Assembly (NCBI GenBank): GCA_963707965.1
Contig: CAVPRR010000007.1
Location: 186,001 to 250,000 of the forward strand
Direction: 5' to 3'
Source: VRUE01 sp963707965
GTDB lineage: Bacteria; Actinomycetota; Thermoleophilia; Solirubrobacterales; 70-9
DNA length: 64,000 nucleotides
Below are positions 54,317-63,282 of the stretch, piece by piece (position 1 is the first letter of the stretch; every line of letters begins with the position of its first letter). The notes beneath the pieces were generated by a model that made no database searches, had not been told where the DNA came from, and saw nothing but the letters and a program-made list of their open reading frames with translations. The position numbers and the translations under genes are program-made.

Positions 54317-55159
54317 ATGGATGGATGTCCCTACGATCTCGAGCGGCTCTTGGGTGAGGGTGGGATGGCCCGTGTCCATCTCGGCATCCATCGCGAGAGC
54401 GGCCGGGAAGCTGCGATCAAGGTGCCGAAGGGCGGCCCGCTGGGGGCACCTCGATTTCTGCGCGAGATCGACGTCCTGCAGCGGCTCGACCATCCGCACG
54501 TAATGCCGATTCTGGAGATCGACCGCCGCCGCCGCTGGTACGCCATGCCGCTCGCCGACTATTCCTTGGCCGACCTGCACGAGCGCAACCCCTTCGACGG
54601 GGAGCAGCTGCGCGTGGCGCTCAGTTCGCTCAGCGGCGCGCTGATGCACAGCCACGCCTACGGCTTCGTTCATCGGGACGTCTCGCCGGTAAACCTGATG
54701 CGCTTGGGCAACGGGCACTGGACCCTCGCTGACTATGGCCTGGTGAAGGCAAGTGGCCTCGACGAGATCAGGACCTCGCCGAATGCCACCTTTGGGACCC
54801 CCCGCTTCTCGGCTCCCGAGGTCCATTTGAACCCGGCCGACGCAACGGCGACAGCGGATGCATGGTCAGTCGGGGCGTTGGCGTCCTGGTTTACGGGCAT
54901 CGGAGTGATGGCGGGAGATGACTCCCGGCTCGGAGCATTCTTCTCGCCGGTGATTGACGGGACGATGAGGATCGACCCTGCCAGCCGCTGGACGATGGAC
55001 CGGATCGCCTCCCATCTGAACGCCGAGCTGCCCGTGGCAGTTCGGGTTCCCGTTCTGGCAGCCACCGCGACCCCGGATCAGTGCGTCCGGTGCGGCGCCC
55101 GAACCGGACACGATGCCTCTTGCCGCTGCCTTGGCTGTGGGTTCATCGACTTCGACTGA
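54317..55159 (+). CDS. Ser/Thr protein kinase with C-terminal zinc ribbon
   Basis: 280 residues from ATG 54317 (frame open further up). Kinase motifs: LGEGGMARVHLG (12-23), the lysine in AAIKVPK (35), HRDVSPVNLM (119-), DYG for DFG (139-141) and SAPEV. All catalytic residues are present. The C-terminus has CVRCGARTGHDASCRCLGCGF, a zinc ribbon. There is no membrane helix, unlike housekeeping actinobacterial kinases, which fits a cytosolic defence kinase (Stk2-like in role; inference). Confidence 0.82.
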   Translation: MDGCPYDLERLLGEGGMARVHLGIHRESGREAAIKVPKGGPLGAPRFLREIDVLQRLDHPHVMPILEIDRRRRWYAMPLADYSLADLHERNPFDGEQLRVALSSLSGALMHSHAYGFVHRDVSPVNLMRLGNGHWTLADYGLVKASGLDEIRTSPNATFGTPRFSAPEVHLNPADATATADAWSVGALASWFTGIGVMAGDDSRLGAFFSPVIDGTMRIDPASRWTMDRIASHLNAELPVAVRVPVLAATATPDQCVRCGARTGHDASCRCLGCGFIDFD

Positions 55160-55582
55160 ACCGCCTCGCAAGGACGGTCCACAGCGGCGCGCCAACCACT
55201 TGAAGCTCTCTCGCTGAGAGAGACAGACGAATTCTCAGGCGCCGTCGACTGAGGAACGCGCCAAACGATTGAAGCCACGCCTCGACGAGGAGGTTGACGC
55301 CGCTTTTAGGCGTGCTGGCCTAGCTGACGAGCCCAGAGACGTTCCGAACGCGATGAGGTAGGTCCGGGCCTGCCGAAAGGCTGTGGGTGTCAAAGCTCAC
55401 GACCTCAAGGAGGCTGTGTAGCTTCGTCTCACCTTCTCCGCCCATCGAGGCGAGGAGGGCCAATTGGTGGCGTCCGAGACCCTCAAGAGGGTGTGGACGG
55501 CGGCGGGATGACTCGCAAGGAGGCTGGCCGTCCGGTGCCCTCCCCGGGATTTGTCTCCCGCCGCCGTCCACGGATGCCGCCG
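55160..55582. other. Non-coding stretch before IS110 element
   Basis: No protein frame I can support. It holds two copies of CAAGGAGGCTG (55,406-55,416 and 55,516-55,526), a short hairpin CCCTCAAGAGGG near 55,481 and the large hairpin described separately. It may belong to the left end of the IS110-family element. Confidence 0.5.
55493..55571 (+). ncRNA. Candidate bridge RNA hairpin of IS110-family element
   Basis: GTGGACGGCGGCGGGA (55,493-55,508) is exactly complementary to TCCCGCCGCCGTCCAC (55,556-55,571). The loop is 47 nt and can fold further. It lies 99 bp before the transposase start. IS110-group elements encode a structured guide RNA in the region upstream of the transposase, which is the basis for this call. 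If the element begins at 55,583, the hairpin would instead be the target. Confidence 0.35.
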
Positions 55583-56697
55583 TGACTTCATAGAAGCCTG
55601 GACATCACTCAACACAGCTCTGTCCGGCGGTCTCCACATCACCCAGGTCAACGAGGATGAGGAGAAGACAATGGTCGCAGTCGGGGTCGACAGCCACAAG
55701 GAGAGCCACTTCGCGGTGGCCCTGGATCGGCTCGGGCAGTTGCTCGGGGAGCTCGTCATTGAGGCCGGCGCCGCCGGCTACGCCGAGCTTGAGCGCTGGG
55801 CTGCCGACTTCGTGGCAGAAGGACAACAGCTCGTCTTCGGGATTGAGGGAGCGGGCAGCTATGGCGCCGGCCTTTGCGAGCACCTCCAGGGCACCGGCCA
55901 CTCGGTCGTGGAGGTAGAGCGTCCGCGTAGGCGTGACCGACGCGCCGGCAAGTCCGACCGGATCGACGCCCTGGCGGCAGCGAGGAAGGTGCTGGGCGGC
56001 GAGGGCCTCTCCACGCCGCGGGCAGGCGGCGCGCGGGGCGCCCTCGCGGCGCTGCTGACCGCCTACCAATCCTGCTTGAGCGAGCGCACGAGACTCCTCA
56101 ACCAGCTGCAGGCGCTGCACGTCACCGCGCCAGCCGCACTGCGTGAGCGCATCGGCGAGGGCAGTGGCAAGCAGCTCGAGCGCCGTCTCGCGAAGATGCG
56201 TGCCCGCAAGGACGCGGAGATCGCCGAGCGCGCGGTGCTCGCGGTGATGCGCGACCTCGCGGCCCACTCGCGCGCTCTCGCCGCCGACGCCGCCCGCTAT
56301 AAGCGCGACCTCGCCGAGATCGTCGGCTCGCTCGCCCCGACGTTGCTTGAGGACGTGGGAGTCGGGCCGATCTCGGCCGCCAAGCTCCTCGCCTGCGACC
56401 CAGGCCGGTTCAAGAGCGAGGCGGCCTTCGCGCGTTGCAACGGGACGGCGCCGATCCCGGCCTCATCGGGCAAGACCGTCCGTCATCGTTTAAACCGCGG
56501 CGGCGACCGCCAGGTCAACAATGCGATCCATACGATCGCCCTTTCGCGGTCGCGACACCACGCCGAGACGCGCGCCTACCTCGACCGCCGAATCGGCGAG
56601 GGCAAGACGAAGCGCGAAGCGATGCGGGCGCTCAAGCGCCATCTCTCCAGAAGCCTCTTCAGCCGCCTCGTCGAGGTGCCCTTGACTTCATAGAAGC
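55583..56697 (+). mobile_element. IS110-family insertion sequence
   Basis: Bounded by two identical 15-bp sequences, TGACTTCATAGAAGC, at 55,583-55,597 and 56,683-56,697, which themselves contain CTTC-ATA-GAAG. The second copy includes the transposase stop codon. IS110 members lack classic terminal inverted repeats, so the ends are a proposal. At 1.1 kb it is short for the family, so the left end may lie further out. Confidence 0.65.
55671..56693 (+). CDS. IS110-family DEDD transposase
   Basis: 340 residues from ATG 55671 (GAGGATGAGGAG upstream). RuvC-like N-domain: GVDSHKESHFAVAL, FGIEGAGSYG, KSDRIDALAAARKVL. Tnp domain at the end: LEDVGVGPISAAKLLACDPGRFKSEAAFARCNGTAPIPASSGKTVRHRLNRGGDRQVNNAIH, with the catalytic Ser near SSGK. 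Full length, so potentially active. Confidence 0.93.
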   Translation: MVAVGVDSHKESHFAVALDRLGQLLGELVIEAGAAGYAELERWAADFVAEGQQLVFGIEGAGSYGAGLCEHLQGTGHSVVEVERPRRRDRRAGKSDRIDALAAARKVLGGEGLSTPRAGGARGALAALLTAYQSCLSERTRLLNQLQALHVTAPAALRERIGEGSGKQLERRLAKMRARKDAEIAERAVLAVMRDLAAHSRALAADAARYKRDLAEIVGSLAPTLLEDVGVGPISAAKLLACDPGRFKSEAAFARCNGTAPIPASSGKTVRHRLNRGGDRQVNNAIHTIALSRSRHHAETRAYLDRRIGEGKTKREAMRALKRHLSRSLFSRLVEVPLTS

Positions 56698-56704
56698 ATC
56701 CCGG

Positions 56705-57667
56705 ATGCAACACGCTAACTCCCCGCTCACCCCGAAGGGCAGGCACCGCATGGTTCTGCTCGTCGAAGAGGAGAGCTTCACGTTCGAGGCGGCCGCGGCC
56801 GCCTCGAACGTGGCGAGATCCACCTGCTGGGAGTGGGTACGGCGCTGGCGGCAGGCCGGCGAGGAGCAGCGGCGGGACCTGAGCTGCCTGCGAGACCGCT
56901 CCTCACGCCCGAAGAGCAGCCCCGTCCAGGTCCCCGACGAGGAGGCGAGGAAGATCTGCGAGCGCCGCGAGAAGACGGGCTGGAGCCCCCGCCGGCTGGC
57001 CGACGAGCCCGACATCAAGCGCCCCCACTCGACAGTCCACCGAGTTCTTCGCCGCGGTGGCTGTTCGCGCCGCCCCCGGCCCGAGCCGCCGGCGGTGATC
57101 CGCTACGAGTGGCCCTGCCCCGGGAACCTCCTGCACATGGACGTCAAGAAGCTGGGGCGCTTCGAGGCGCCGGGCCATGCCCTGACCGGCGACAGGCGGC
57201 GCCGCTCGCGACGGGTCGGCTGGGAGTACGTGCACTCGATCGTCGACGACTGCTCGCGCCTTGCCTACGCGGAGATCCACGACGACGAGCGGGCCGAGAC
57301 GGTGGCCGCCTTCACCCGCCGGGCCTTCGAGTGGTTCGAAGAGCGCGGAATCGCCGTCGAGAGATTGATGACCGACAACCACTTCAGCTACACGAAGAGC
57401 CACGCCCTGGCCCGGCTGCTCGAGGGCCGGGCGGTCTCCCACCTGCTGATCAGGCCCTACACGCCGCGCACCAACGGCAAGGTGGAGCGCTTCCATCAGA
57501 CCCTGATGCGGGAGTGGGCCTACGCGCTGGAATACGCCTCAAGCGACGCTCGCCGAGAAGCGCTGCCACACTGGCTGCGGCACTACAACGAGCGGCGCTC
57601 CCACTCGGCGCTCGGCAACCGGCCACCGCTGGCCCGCGTTCGGGACGTGTTGGGGTTCGACACCTAG
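56705..57667 (+). CDS. IS481-family DDE transposase
   Basis: 320 residues. Starts MQHANSPLTPKGRHRM, a helix-turn-helix region (EEESFTFEAAAAASNVARSTCWEWVRRW), and an integrase core with Asp in HMDVKKLGRF, Asp in LMTDNHFSYTKS and Glu in NGKVERFHQTL. Typical IS481 layout. It lies seven bases after the IS110 end, and its stop overlaps that of the integrase gene. I could not find clear terminal inverted repeats. Confidence 0.9.
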   Translation: MQHANSPLTPKGRHRMVLLVEEESFTFEAAAAASNVARSTCWEWVRRWRQAGEEQRRDLSCLRDRSSRPKSSPVQVPDEEARKICERREKTGWSPRRLADEPDIKRPHSTVHRVLRRGGCSRRPRPEPPAVIRYEWPCPGNLLHMDVKKLGRFEAPGHALTGDRRRRSRRVGWEYVHSIVDDCSRLAYAEIHDDERAETVAAFTRRAFEWFEERGIAVERLMTDNHFSYTKSHALARLLEGRAVSHLLIRPYTPRTNGKVERFHQTLMREWAYALEYASSDARREALPHWLRHYNERRSHSALGNRPPLARVRDVLGFDT

Positions 57668-58827
57668 CTCTTCGTTTCGTCATCCGTTGCGTCAGCGCCC
57701 TCGGAGAAGGCCGCTTCGGCCCAGCGGGCGCCCTGGACCGGATCAGACGCGTAGTCGGCATAGATCAGCGTCGTCCTGTAGTCGCCGTGCCCCATCCACT
57801 CCTGAATGTTCCGCAGGGGCGCCCCGGCAGCTGCCATCCGCGTTCCGAAGGTATGGCGAAGATCGTGGAAACGGATCGGCCGTATCTCGGCCCTCCCCAC
57901 GGCGCCTTTGAAGCGCTTGCGCAGTTTCGAAGCGTCATACGGCCTGCCCGTTTCTGGATGGCCGAACACGAGCTCATCGGCAGCGACGTACTCGGATTGC
58001 CGCGAGAGAGACTCCAGCTCGCCGGCTACTCGGCGCGGCATCGGCACCGCCCGGCTTGACCTCCGTGACTTTGGCGCGCCGAACTCCCCGCGGGTGAAGC
58101 TGCGCCTAACCCGGATCACGCCTGCCCCGCTATCGACGTCTTGCCAGCGCAGCGCGATGAGCTCTCCCTGGCGCAACCCACACATCGTTGCCGTCAAGTA
58201 CAGCGGCAGCTCAATCCTCCCGAGCGAGTCGTTAGGAACCGCTGTGAGCAGAGCTTCGAGTTCGTTCTGGTCGATATGGCGGATATCCGGATTGGGGCCA
58301 GTCGCGCGTGGCCGCTCAATAGCGGCGACCGGGTTGCTTTGGGCCCAGCCCCGCTTGATCGCAAAGCCGAAGAGCCCCTGGAGAAAGATCAGGTGGTTAC
58401 AGATCGTCTTCGTCGATCGTCCTTCGGCCTTCGCGCTGCGGATATAGCCATCAATGTCATTCACCAAATAGGCATCGACGAATTTCCTCGGCAGGATGCG
58501 CTCGGCCTTCCCAAGAATGCATTCGTAGTCCTGAACGGTCGAGGGCTTGCGTTCGAGGAAGTCGCGAAGATGGGCGATGTAGGCGTCGCCGGCATCGCGC
58601 AATGTGAGCCGCTCCTGCGGAGTCGCTCTCGTCACGCGCATCAGACGCCGAAGCTCCCGCTCGGCTTCCGCCTTCGTCAACCCTCCGTCCCGCGGCGAAG
58701 AGCGCCGTGCGCCCACCTTGCGTTTAACCTGCCGAGTCCCGACGTACCACTTCGCGTACCAGGCATCGCGGTAGACGAACAGGGATCCTGTGCCGTACGG
58801 GCGGCGCCTAGGGGTTATCTCGTTCAA
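57664..58827 (-). CDS. Tyrosine-type integrase
   Basis: 387 residues. An N-terminal SAM-like arm-binding domain with AP2-like start (GTGSLFVYRDAWYAKWYVG), core-binding domain, then catalytic Arg (CGLRQGEL), HDLRHTFGT, GHGDYRTT and Tyr in IYADY (356). All are intact. It is the only integrase in the window and is the best candidate for moving the element bounded by the tRNA repeats, although it is 4 kb from the nearer end, which is uncommon. Confidence 0.92.
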   Translation of the reverse strand: MNEITPRRRPYGTGSLFVYRDAWYAKWYVGTRQVKRKVGARRSSPRDGGLTKAEAERELRRLMRVTRATPQERLTLRDAGDAYIAHLRDFLERKPSTVQDYECILGKAERILPRKFVDAYLVNDIDGYIRSAKAEGRSTKTICNHLIFLQGLFGFAIKRGWAQSNPVAAIERPRATGPNPDIRHIDQNELEALLTAVPNDSLGRIELPLYLTATMCGLRQGELIALRWQDVDSGAGVIRVRRSFTRGEFGAPKSRRSSRAVPMPRRVAGELESLSRQSEYVAADELVFGHPETGRPYDASKLRKRFKGAVGRAEIRPIRFHDLRHTFGTRMAAAGAPLRNIQEWMGHGDYRTTLIYADYASDPVQGARWAEAAFSEGADATDDETKS

Positions 58828-58891
58828 CCAACGTCTCCTCTCTATGAGCTTCTCGCCCGGAGGAGATACGCGCGACTATGACTCTGACCTC

Positions 58892-59458
58892 CTAAACAGG
58901 AGGCAGAGGACCGGGCGGCCAAACATGCCTTTGGCCCGGCAGCGGCGGTGGTGGCTGACGAGCGTGAGGAGCGAGTGTCTCCAGCAGCCCGAGAGCGGTC
59001 CCGGTAAGGCCAGCAATCTCCTTGACCTTCTCGCGCATTTGCTCGTTGAAACGCATCGGCCGTGGCGCTCCCTCGGTGAGGATTCCAAAGCGCCGAACCG
59101 GCAGCGCTGACAGGGCGCGCTCAAAGTCCTCCAAGCGAGCGAAGCTGTGGGCGATTCGGGCTACGTCGTCAGGGTGCAGGCTGGTGGCGATACTCGGTCC
59201 ATGTTCGCGCCAAGCTGCGGTCGGCAGGCGGTAGAAGACGTGCCACTCGTCGTCGTCCATCGCCTCACGAAGGCGGCGACGGGATGCATTGAGATCGGCA
59301 CGGATGAAGGCTGCGGCGGCGCGTATCTGGGCACGTGCCCGCTCTTGGTCGCGACGCCGCGCCAGTTCGTCGAGTTCGCGAGCGGCTCTACCCGAGAGCC
59401 AGGACCCGACGATTGCGCCCAGGAGCGAGGCGAGAATGCCAGCTCCTGCGTAGATCAA
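58892..59458 (-). CDS. Membrane-anchored coiled-coil protein
   Basis: 188 residues from TTG 59458. One N-terminal membrane helix (IYAGAGILASLLGAIVGSWLSG), then a charged coiled-coil (LARRRDQERARAQIRAAAAFIRADL), a middle domain with DDDEWHVFYRLPTAAW and a Pro-rich end. It lies 88 bp after the HerA gene on the same strand, so it may be a third gene of the SIR2-HerA operon; no family is known to me. Confidence 0.5.
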   Translation of the reverse strand: MIYAGAGILASLLGAIVGSWLSGRAARELDELARRRDQERARAQIRAAAAFIRADLNASRRRLREAMDDDEWHVFYRLPTAAWREHGPSIATSLHPDDVARIAHSFARLEDFERALSALPVRRFGILTEGAPRPMRFNEQMREKVKEIAGLTGTALGLLETLAPHARQPPPPLPGQRHVWPPGPLPPV

Positions 59459-59545
59459 GACTGTCGCTTCGGTTGTGATTCAGAAGTGTGCCCGACGACT
59501 CGGCAGCCCCACGACTCGCCGAGTGCCCGCTACACAAAACGAGCG

Positions 59546-61523
59546 CTAGTTGACCTTGTTCTGGGGTCGCCCCTTCAAGACTTGGTGGAAGAATTTCCCC
59601 GCCGACTGCTCGGGATCGATCAGCTGTTCGAACTCGTCCTGGCTGCAGTATTCGTAGGCCCACTCGGCTCCATCGTCGAAACGAAGGTAGATCGTCTCCG
59701 CATCGGCGTCGTAGGCAGCGGCAGCGATGAAGCTCGAGTCGAGCTCGACCCACTCAAGCATCGTCGCTCTCCCTGGCGCCTCGCAGGAGGCGAGTACCGA
59801 GGTGACGTCGGGCAAACGGGGGTCCTCGCGCCAGGCAGCTAGCGAAGGGTCCTCGGCCATCGGCTCTGGGTCAGGGCGGTCCACTAGGGCGCGCGCGGGC
59901 AGAACTAGAGCCTCGCCGCTGATCAGCGCCTCCCCCGTGCGTAGCGAAGGCAATACCTCAGCCAGTCCCGCGATGTTGTCAGGAAGCGCCGCTTTGATCT
60001 TGCCCTGGTCGCTGGAGTTGGTCAGGCGCAGGGCGATCAGCGTTCCGCACTGTGCAAGGGCGGTGTCGGGTAGCTCAGATGGTCGCTGAGTGACGAGGAA
60101 CAAGCCGACACCGTACTTGCGACCCTCCCTGGCGATCCGGTTGACAGCCTCGCGGGAGAGCGAATTGGCATCCTCGTTGAGATAGCGATGGGCCTCCTCG
60201 AGGACGATCAGCACTGGACTCGGCCTTCCGATCCCTTTCGGCGTCTGCGGGCGTGCGAACGGCAACTTCAAAAAGCAGGTTGATGATCACGCCGATCGCC
60301 ATCTCGGTCGCCTCCGCCGAGACCCCGGCGAAGTTGAGCACCGAGATCGGTGCGGTGCCTCCGATCCACTCGTGAACCGAGTCGACGAGTGGATCAGAAT
60401 CAGGCTCGGGCTCAAGGTTGCCCCCGAAGAAGTCGAGGCGGCGATCGAGCAGTCCCAGACGCAGCAGTTCAGGGATCCGCCCGTGCTTGCCGAACATCGA
60501 CCCCTGATACGGGGCAGCACCACCTTGGGCGTGAGCCTTAAAGGCAGGGGGTTTCAGCGACCTGGCGTCCCCCGCCTCGGTGCGGCAGACGGTGTCGTCG
60601 TCGCCCTTTGTGCCGTAGGTGGCGTTGTTCTCGTACTCGAGGCGATACCAAACCTCGCGCAAGTCGAAGGGAACCGGAGAGTCGGCAGTGATTGCAGCCG
60701 GATCGAGCGCCAGCCATTCAGCGGAGGCAGCGAAGGCTCGGCGTTCCTCGGCGACGAACTCTTCGAAGCGTTTTGTTGTCGAGCCGGCGGGAGCACCAAC
60801 AAAGACGCGGAGGATGTCGCGAGCCGGAAGTGCCCAGTGCGGGACCCGCAGCCGGCTCCCCTCCTCCTCGGCCAGCACTGAGCGCACTGAGGCGCACTCC
60901 TCAAGGGCCTTGCCATACTCGCCGTGCGGGTCGATGACGACGATGTTGGCGGCGTCCCATCCACCACGGACGAACCCCTGAAGGAGCGAGGCTACGGCGC
61001 TGGTCTTGCCCGCTCCGGTGGAGCCAACGATCGCCGCGTGGCGGATCACCAGGGGCGAGGCATCAAGGGCGACTGGGATCTCCTCGGCGGCGGCCAATGC
61101 GCCAATCCGGACGTGCTCAGCGTCGGCGTCGGGGAACACCGCCCGAAGATCTTCAGGAGTTGCGAAGTGAACGATGTCATCTAGGCCTGGGTATGAGCCG
61201 ACCCCGCGGCGGAACTGGCGCGAAGCTCGATTAATCTCGCCCAGCAATTGGACTTGAAGCCACCGCTCCCCTATCTGTACCGCGTCGCTGGGGTTTTGGG
61301 CGCCAGAGAGCTCGGCGATACCAACCAGGCTGACGGTTGCCACCAGGTCGACGAGACCCTGAGGAAGGCGGACCAGGGAACCGATCTGCCCGACTGGCTG
61401 CAGCCGCCCTCGGTAAACGGGAGCGATACCTGCGATGTCGGGATCAAGCTCGACGGTGACGCGGGCGCCGAGAACGTGGCGCACGCAGCCGATACGGGTC
61501 GGATCTAGATCAGGCGCCGTCAT
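59546..61523 (-). CDS. HerA-like ATPase with C-terminal KTSC domain, frameshifted
   Basis: About 659 residues after correcting one frame change. HAS-barrel start (RIGCVRHVLGARVTVELDPD), Walker A GSTGAGKT (167-174), DPHGEYGKAL, a long insert, then after the shift Walker B VLIVLEEAHRYL and VTQRPSELPDTALAQCGT. After the HerA core the last 70 residues (VELDSSFIAAAAYDADAETIYLRFDDGAEWAYEY...QSAGKFFHQVLKG) form a KTSC domain, which I have not seen in this system. The break is at a run of five A (60,270-60,274); one base fewer restores LLLKLPFARPQTPKG. HerA hexamers pair with SIR2 in phage defence. Confidence 0.82.
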
Positions 61524-62673
61524 TGATGCCGGCAGCCTCGAGCAACGACTTGAGGCGGGCCTCGAGCACCCGCTGGGAGGGCGAGGAACGGGTTAGAAAC
61601 TGAGCCAGCGCGCCGAAGTCACCGAGTCCGAAGGAGCCATCCTTAAAGACCTCCCCCGGGACCGATTCGCCCGGGTCCTGCCAATCAGCGTCGATGGCGG
61701 AGATGATCGCGCGCTTCGGCGAGAGGGCCTGAAGGTTCGGGGTCTCCATCGCGCGGGATTCGAGGACCTCGGGAATCCCGTCAAAACAGAAGACGCAAAT
61801 CTCCGAGCGTGGGTGTACCTCGGCGGCCTCAAACAGGGTCTCGTTTAGATGCTCGTCGGAGAACGAGTAGCCGCTGACCAGAACCAGAGACTCCGGCTCA
61901 GCCAGGGCCGCGCGGAAGCGGTCGTGCAGGACGAGGAATGGAACCCGACGCGACTCGTCGTACTTCGCGTCGGAAGGATAGATCGCGGCGGCATGGCCGT
62001 CGGTTACTGGGGCACCAAGGCGGACGACCTTCGAAGAGTCATCCTCGACCCAGGCCCAGTTGACCGAGCCATGGAGCTTCCAGTAGCGGACGATGAAAGA
62101 GGGCAGCCATTGGTCGGGGCGTTCGCGGTTGCCCTCGACCAGGTCGGCGCGGAACCGGGCTTCGAGGTTGCCGACGAAGCCGTCGAAGTACGGAATCTTC
62201 ATCGCCTCGAGGCCGAGCTCCAAGAGCGGGTCATAGTTGACCGAGAAGACCTCTACCGGCAGGGTGTAACGAGCCCGCCCGAGCCAGCCAGCGAGGCGGA
62301 GCATCGGCTTCGTATTGGCGGTCCCGGTGTCGAGCGCCGTGACCACTTGGCGACAAACTGCCTGGTCGAGCGCAGTGGCGGTCTCGGCAGTTAGGTCATC
62401 GAGCTTCTCGGTGCCCTCAAGCAGCGCGCCGATACGGCGCAGACGGGTGAGTGCCTGCTCGAGATCCCGATTCTTAAGCTGGACTTCGAAGGCCTCGCGC
62501 TGATCGGAGCCGAGCCCATCAAGCACCCGCCGCTGAAGCTCAGCGACATCGGGTAGGCCGCACGCCTTCGACGCCCCCGCCCCGAGGAACAGGCACAGAT
62601 GGCGGGACGCGGCAGCCATCTTTGCGCCGAGAGCATTGGCGAACTCAACCGGATCGTGGGACCCCTCGCTCAC
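61510..62673 (-). CDS. SIR2-family NADase effector
   Basis: 387 residues. Rossmann start LFLGAGASKACGLP (GAGAS, 31-35), SVNYDPLLE (Asn-Asp, 146-148), YWKLHGSVNW (catalytic His, 201) and a C-terminal LVSGYSFSDEHLNE segment as in SIR2-like defence proteins. It depletes NAD upon phage sensing in studied SIR2-HerA systems. It overlaps the HerA start by 14 bases. Start is GTG 62673. Confidence 0.88.
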   Translation of the reverse strand: MSEGSHDPVEFANALGAKMAAASRHLCLFLGAGASKACGLPDVAELQRRVLDGLGSDQREAFEVQLKNRDLEQALTRLRRIGALLEGTEKLDDLTAETATALDQAVCRQVVTALDTGTANTKPMLRLAGWLGRARYTLPVEVFSVNYDPLLELGLEAMKIPYFDGFVGNLEARFRADLVEGNRERPDQWLPSFIVRYWKLHGSVNWAWVEDDSSKVVRLGAPVTDGHAAAIYPSDAKYDESRRVPFLVLHDRFRAALAEPESLVLVSGYSFSDEHLNETLFEAAEVHPRSEICVFCFDGIPEVLESRAMETPNLQALSPKRAIISAIDADWQDPGESVPGEVFKDGSFGLGDFGALAQFLTRSSPSQRVLEARLKSLLEAAGINDGA

Positions 62674-63064
62674 GGGACCCTCCGGCTGGACGCCGGATTG
62701 TGGCTACGCCTCTTTTTAGCAATGGCATGCAGCACCGGCGATCAATCAATGAAACAACTGTGGTCAGACAGACAAGATTTGGCCCATGACCCGTTCAGCG
62801 GGTCACACCCCCGTCGAGCAATGCTTGCTGAAGACGCTCAGCTCTCAGGCGATCCAAGCGGGGAGATACTCGGGGAAGTGCTTCCGACCTTCGGGTTCTG
62901 CCGAAAAAAACCCGAAGGTCGGCTTCCAAAACCGGCTCGAAGAGACGTTCTCAGAAGAATTTCGTGCCTAGAGCTGCGAACGAGGGAGGGGCTCCAGAAT
63001 GCAAAGGAGCGCGAAAGTGCCCGAAATGGTACCCGCCCAAATTTCTGGGCCTCCGTGGAAGAAT
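62674..63064. other. Leader of SIR2-HerA operon and right end of element
   Basis: No gene. Contains TGACCCG-TTCAG-CGGGTCA (62,787-62,805), a candidate operator 114 bp before the SIR2 start, and a perfect 14-bp inverted repeat (62,884-62,897 and 62,909-62,922) whose arm repeats 13 bases of the tRNA core. Near 63,025 there is a lone AAATGGTACCCG, related to the arm repeats of the other ends. Confidence 0.55.
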
Positions 63065-63091
63065 GAAAAAGGCCCTGCAAATGAGGGCCTT
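63065..63091 (-). terminator. Rho-independent terminator of tRNA-fMet
   Basis: On the minus strand GGCCCTCATTTGCAGGGCC forms a 6-bp stem followed by TTTTT, beginning 9 bases after the tRNA 3' end. Confidence 0.85.
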
Positions 63092-63097
63092 CCTCCT

Positions 63098-63172
<75 letters not shown>

Positions 63173-63282
63173 GCGGTTGCGCAATCCTAGCAACGAGAGC
63201 TGGGATGGCCAAGGGATGCCGGCGTCGGGATGCGGGCGTCGCGAAGGCGCGCTTGCGGCGGCGACTCTAGAGTGCCGATCCC

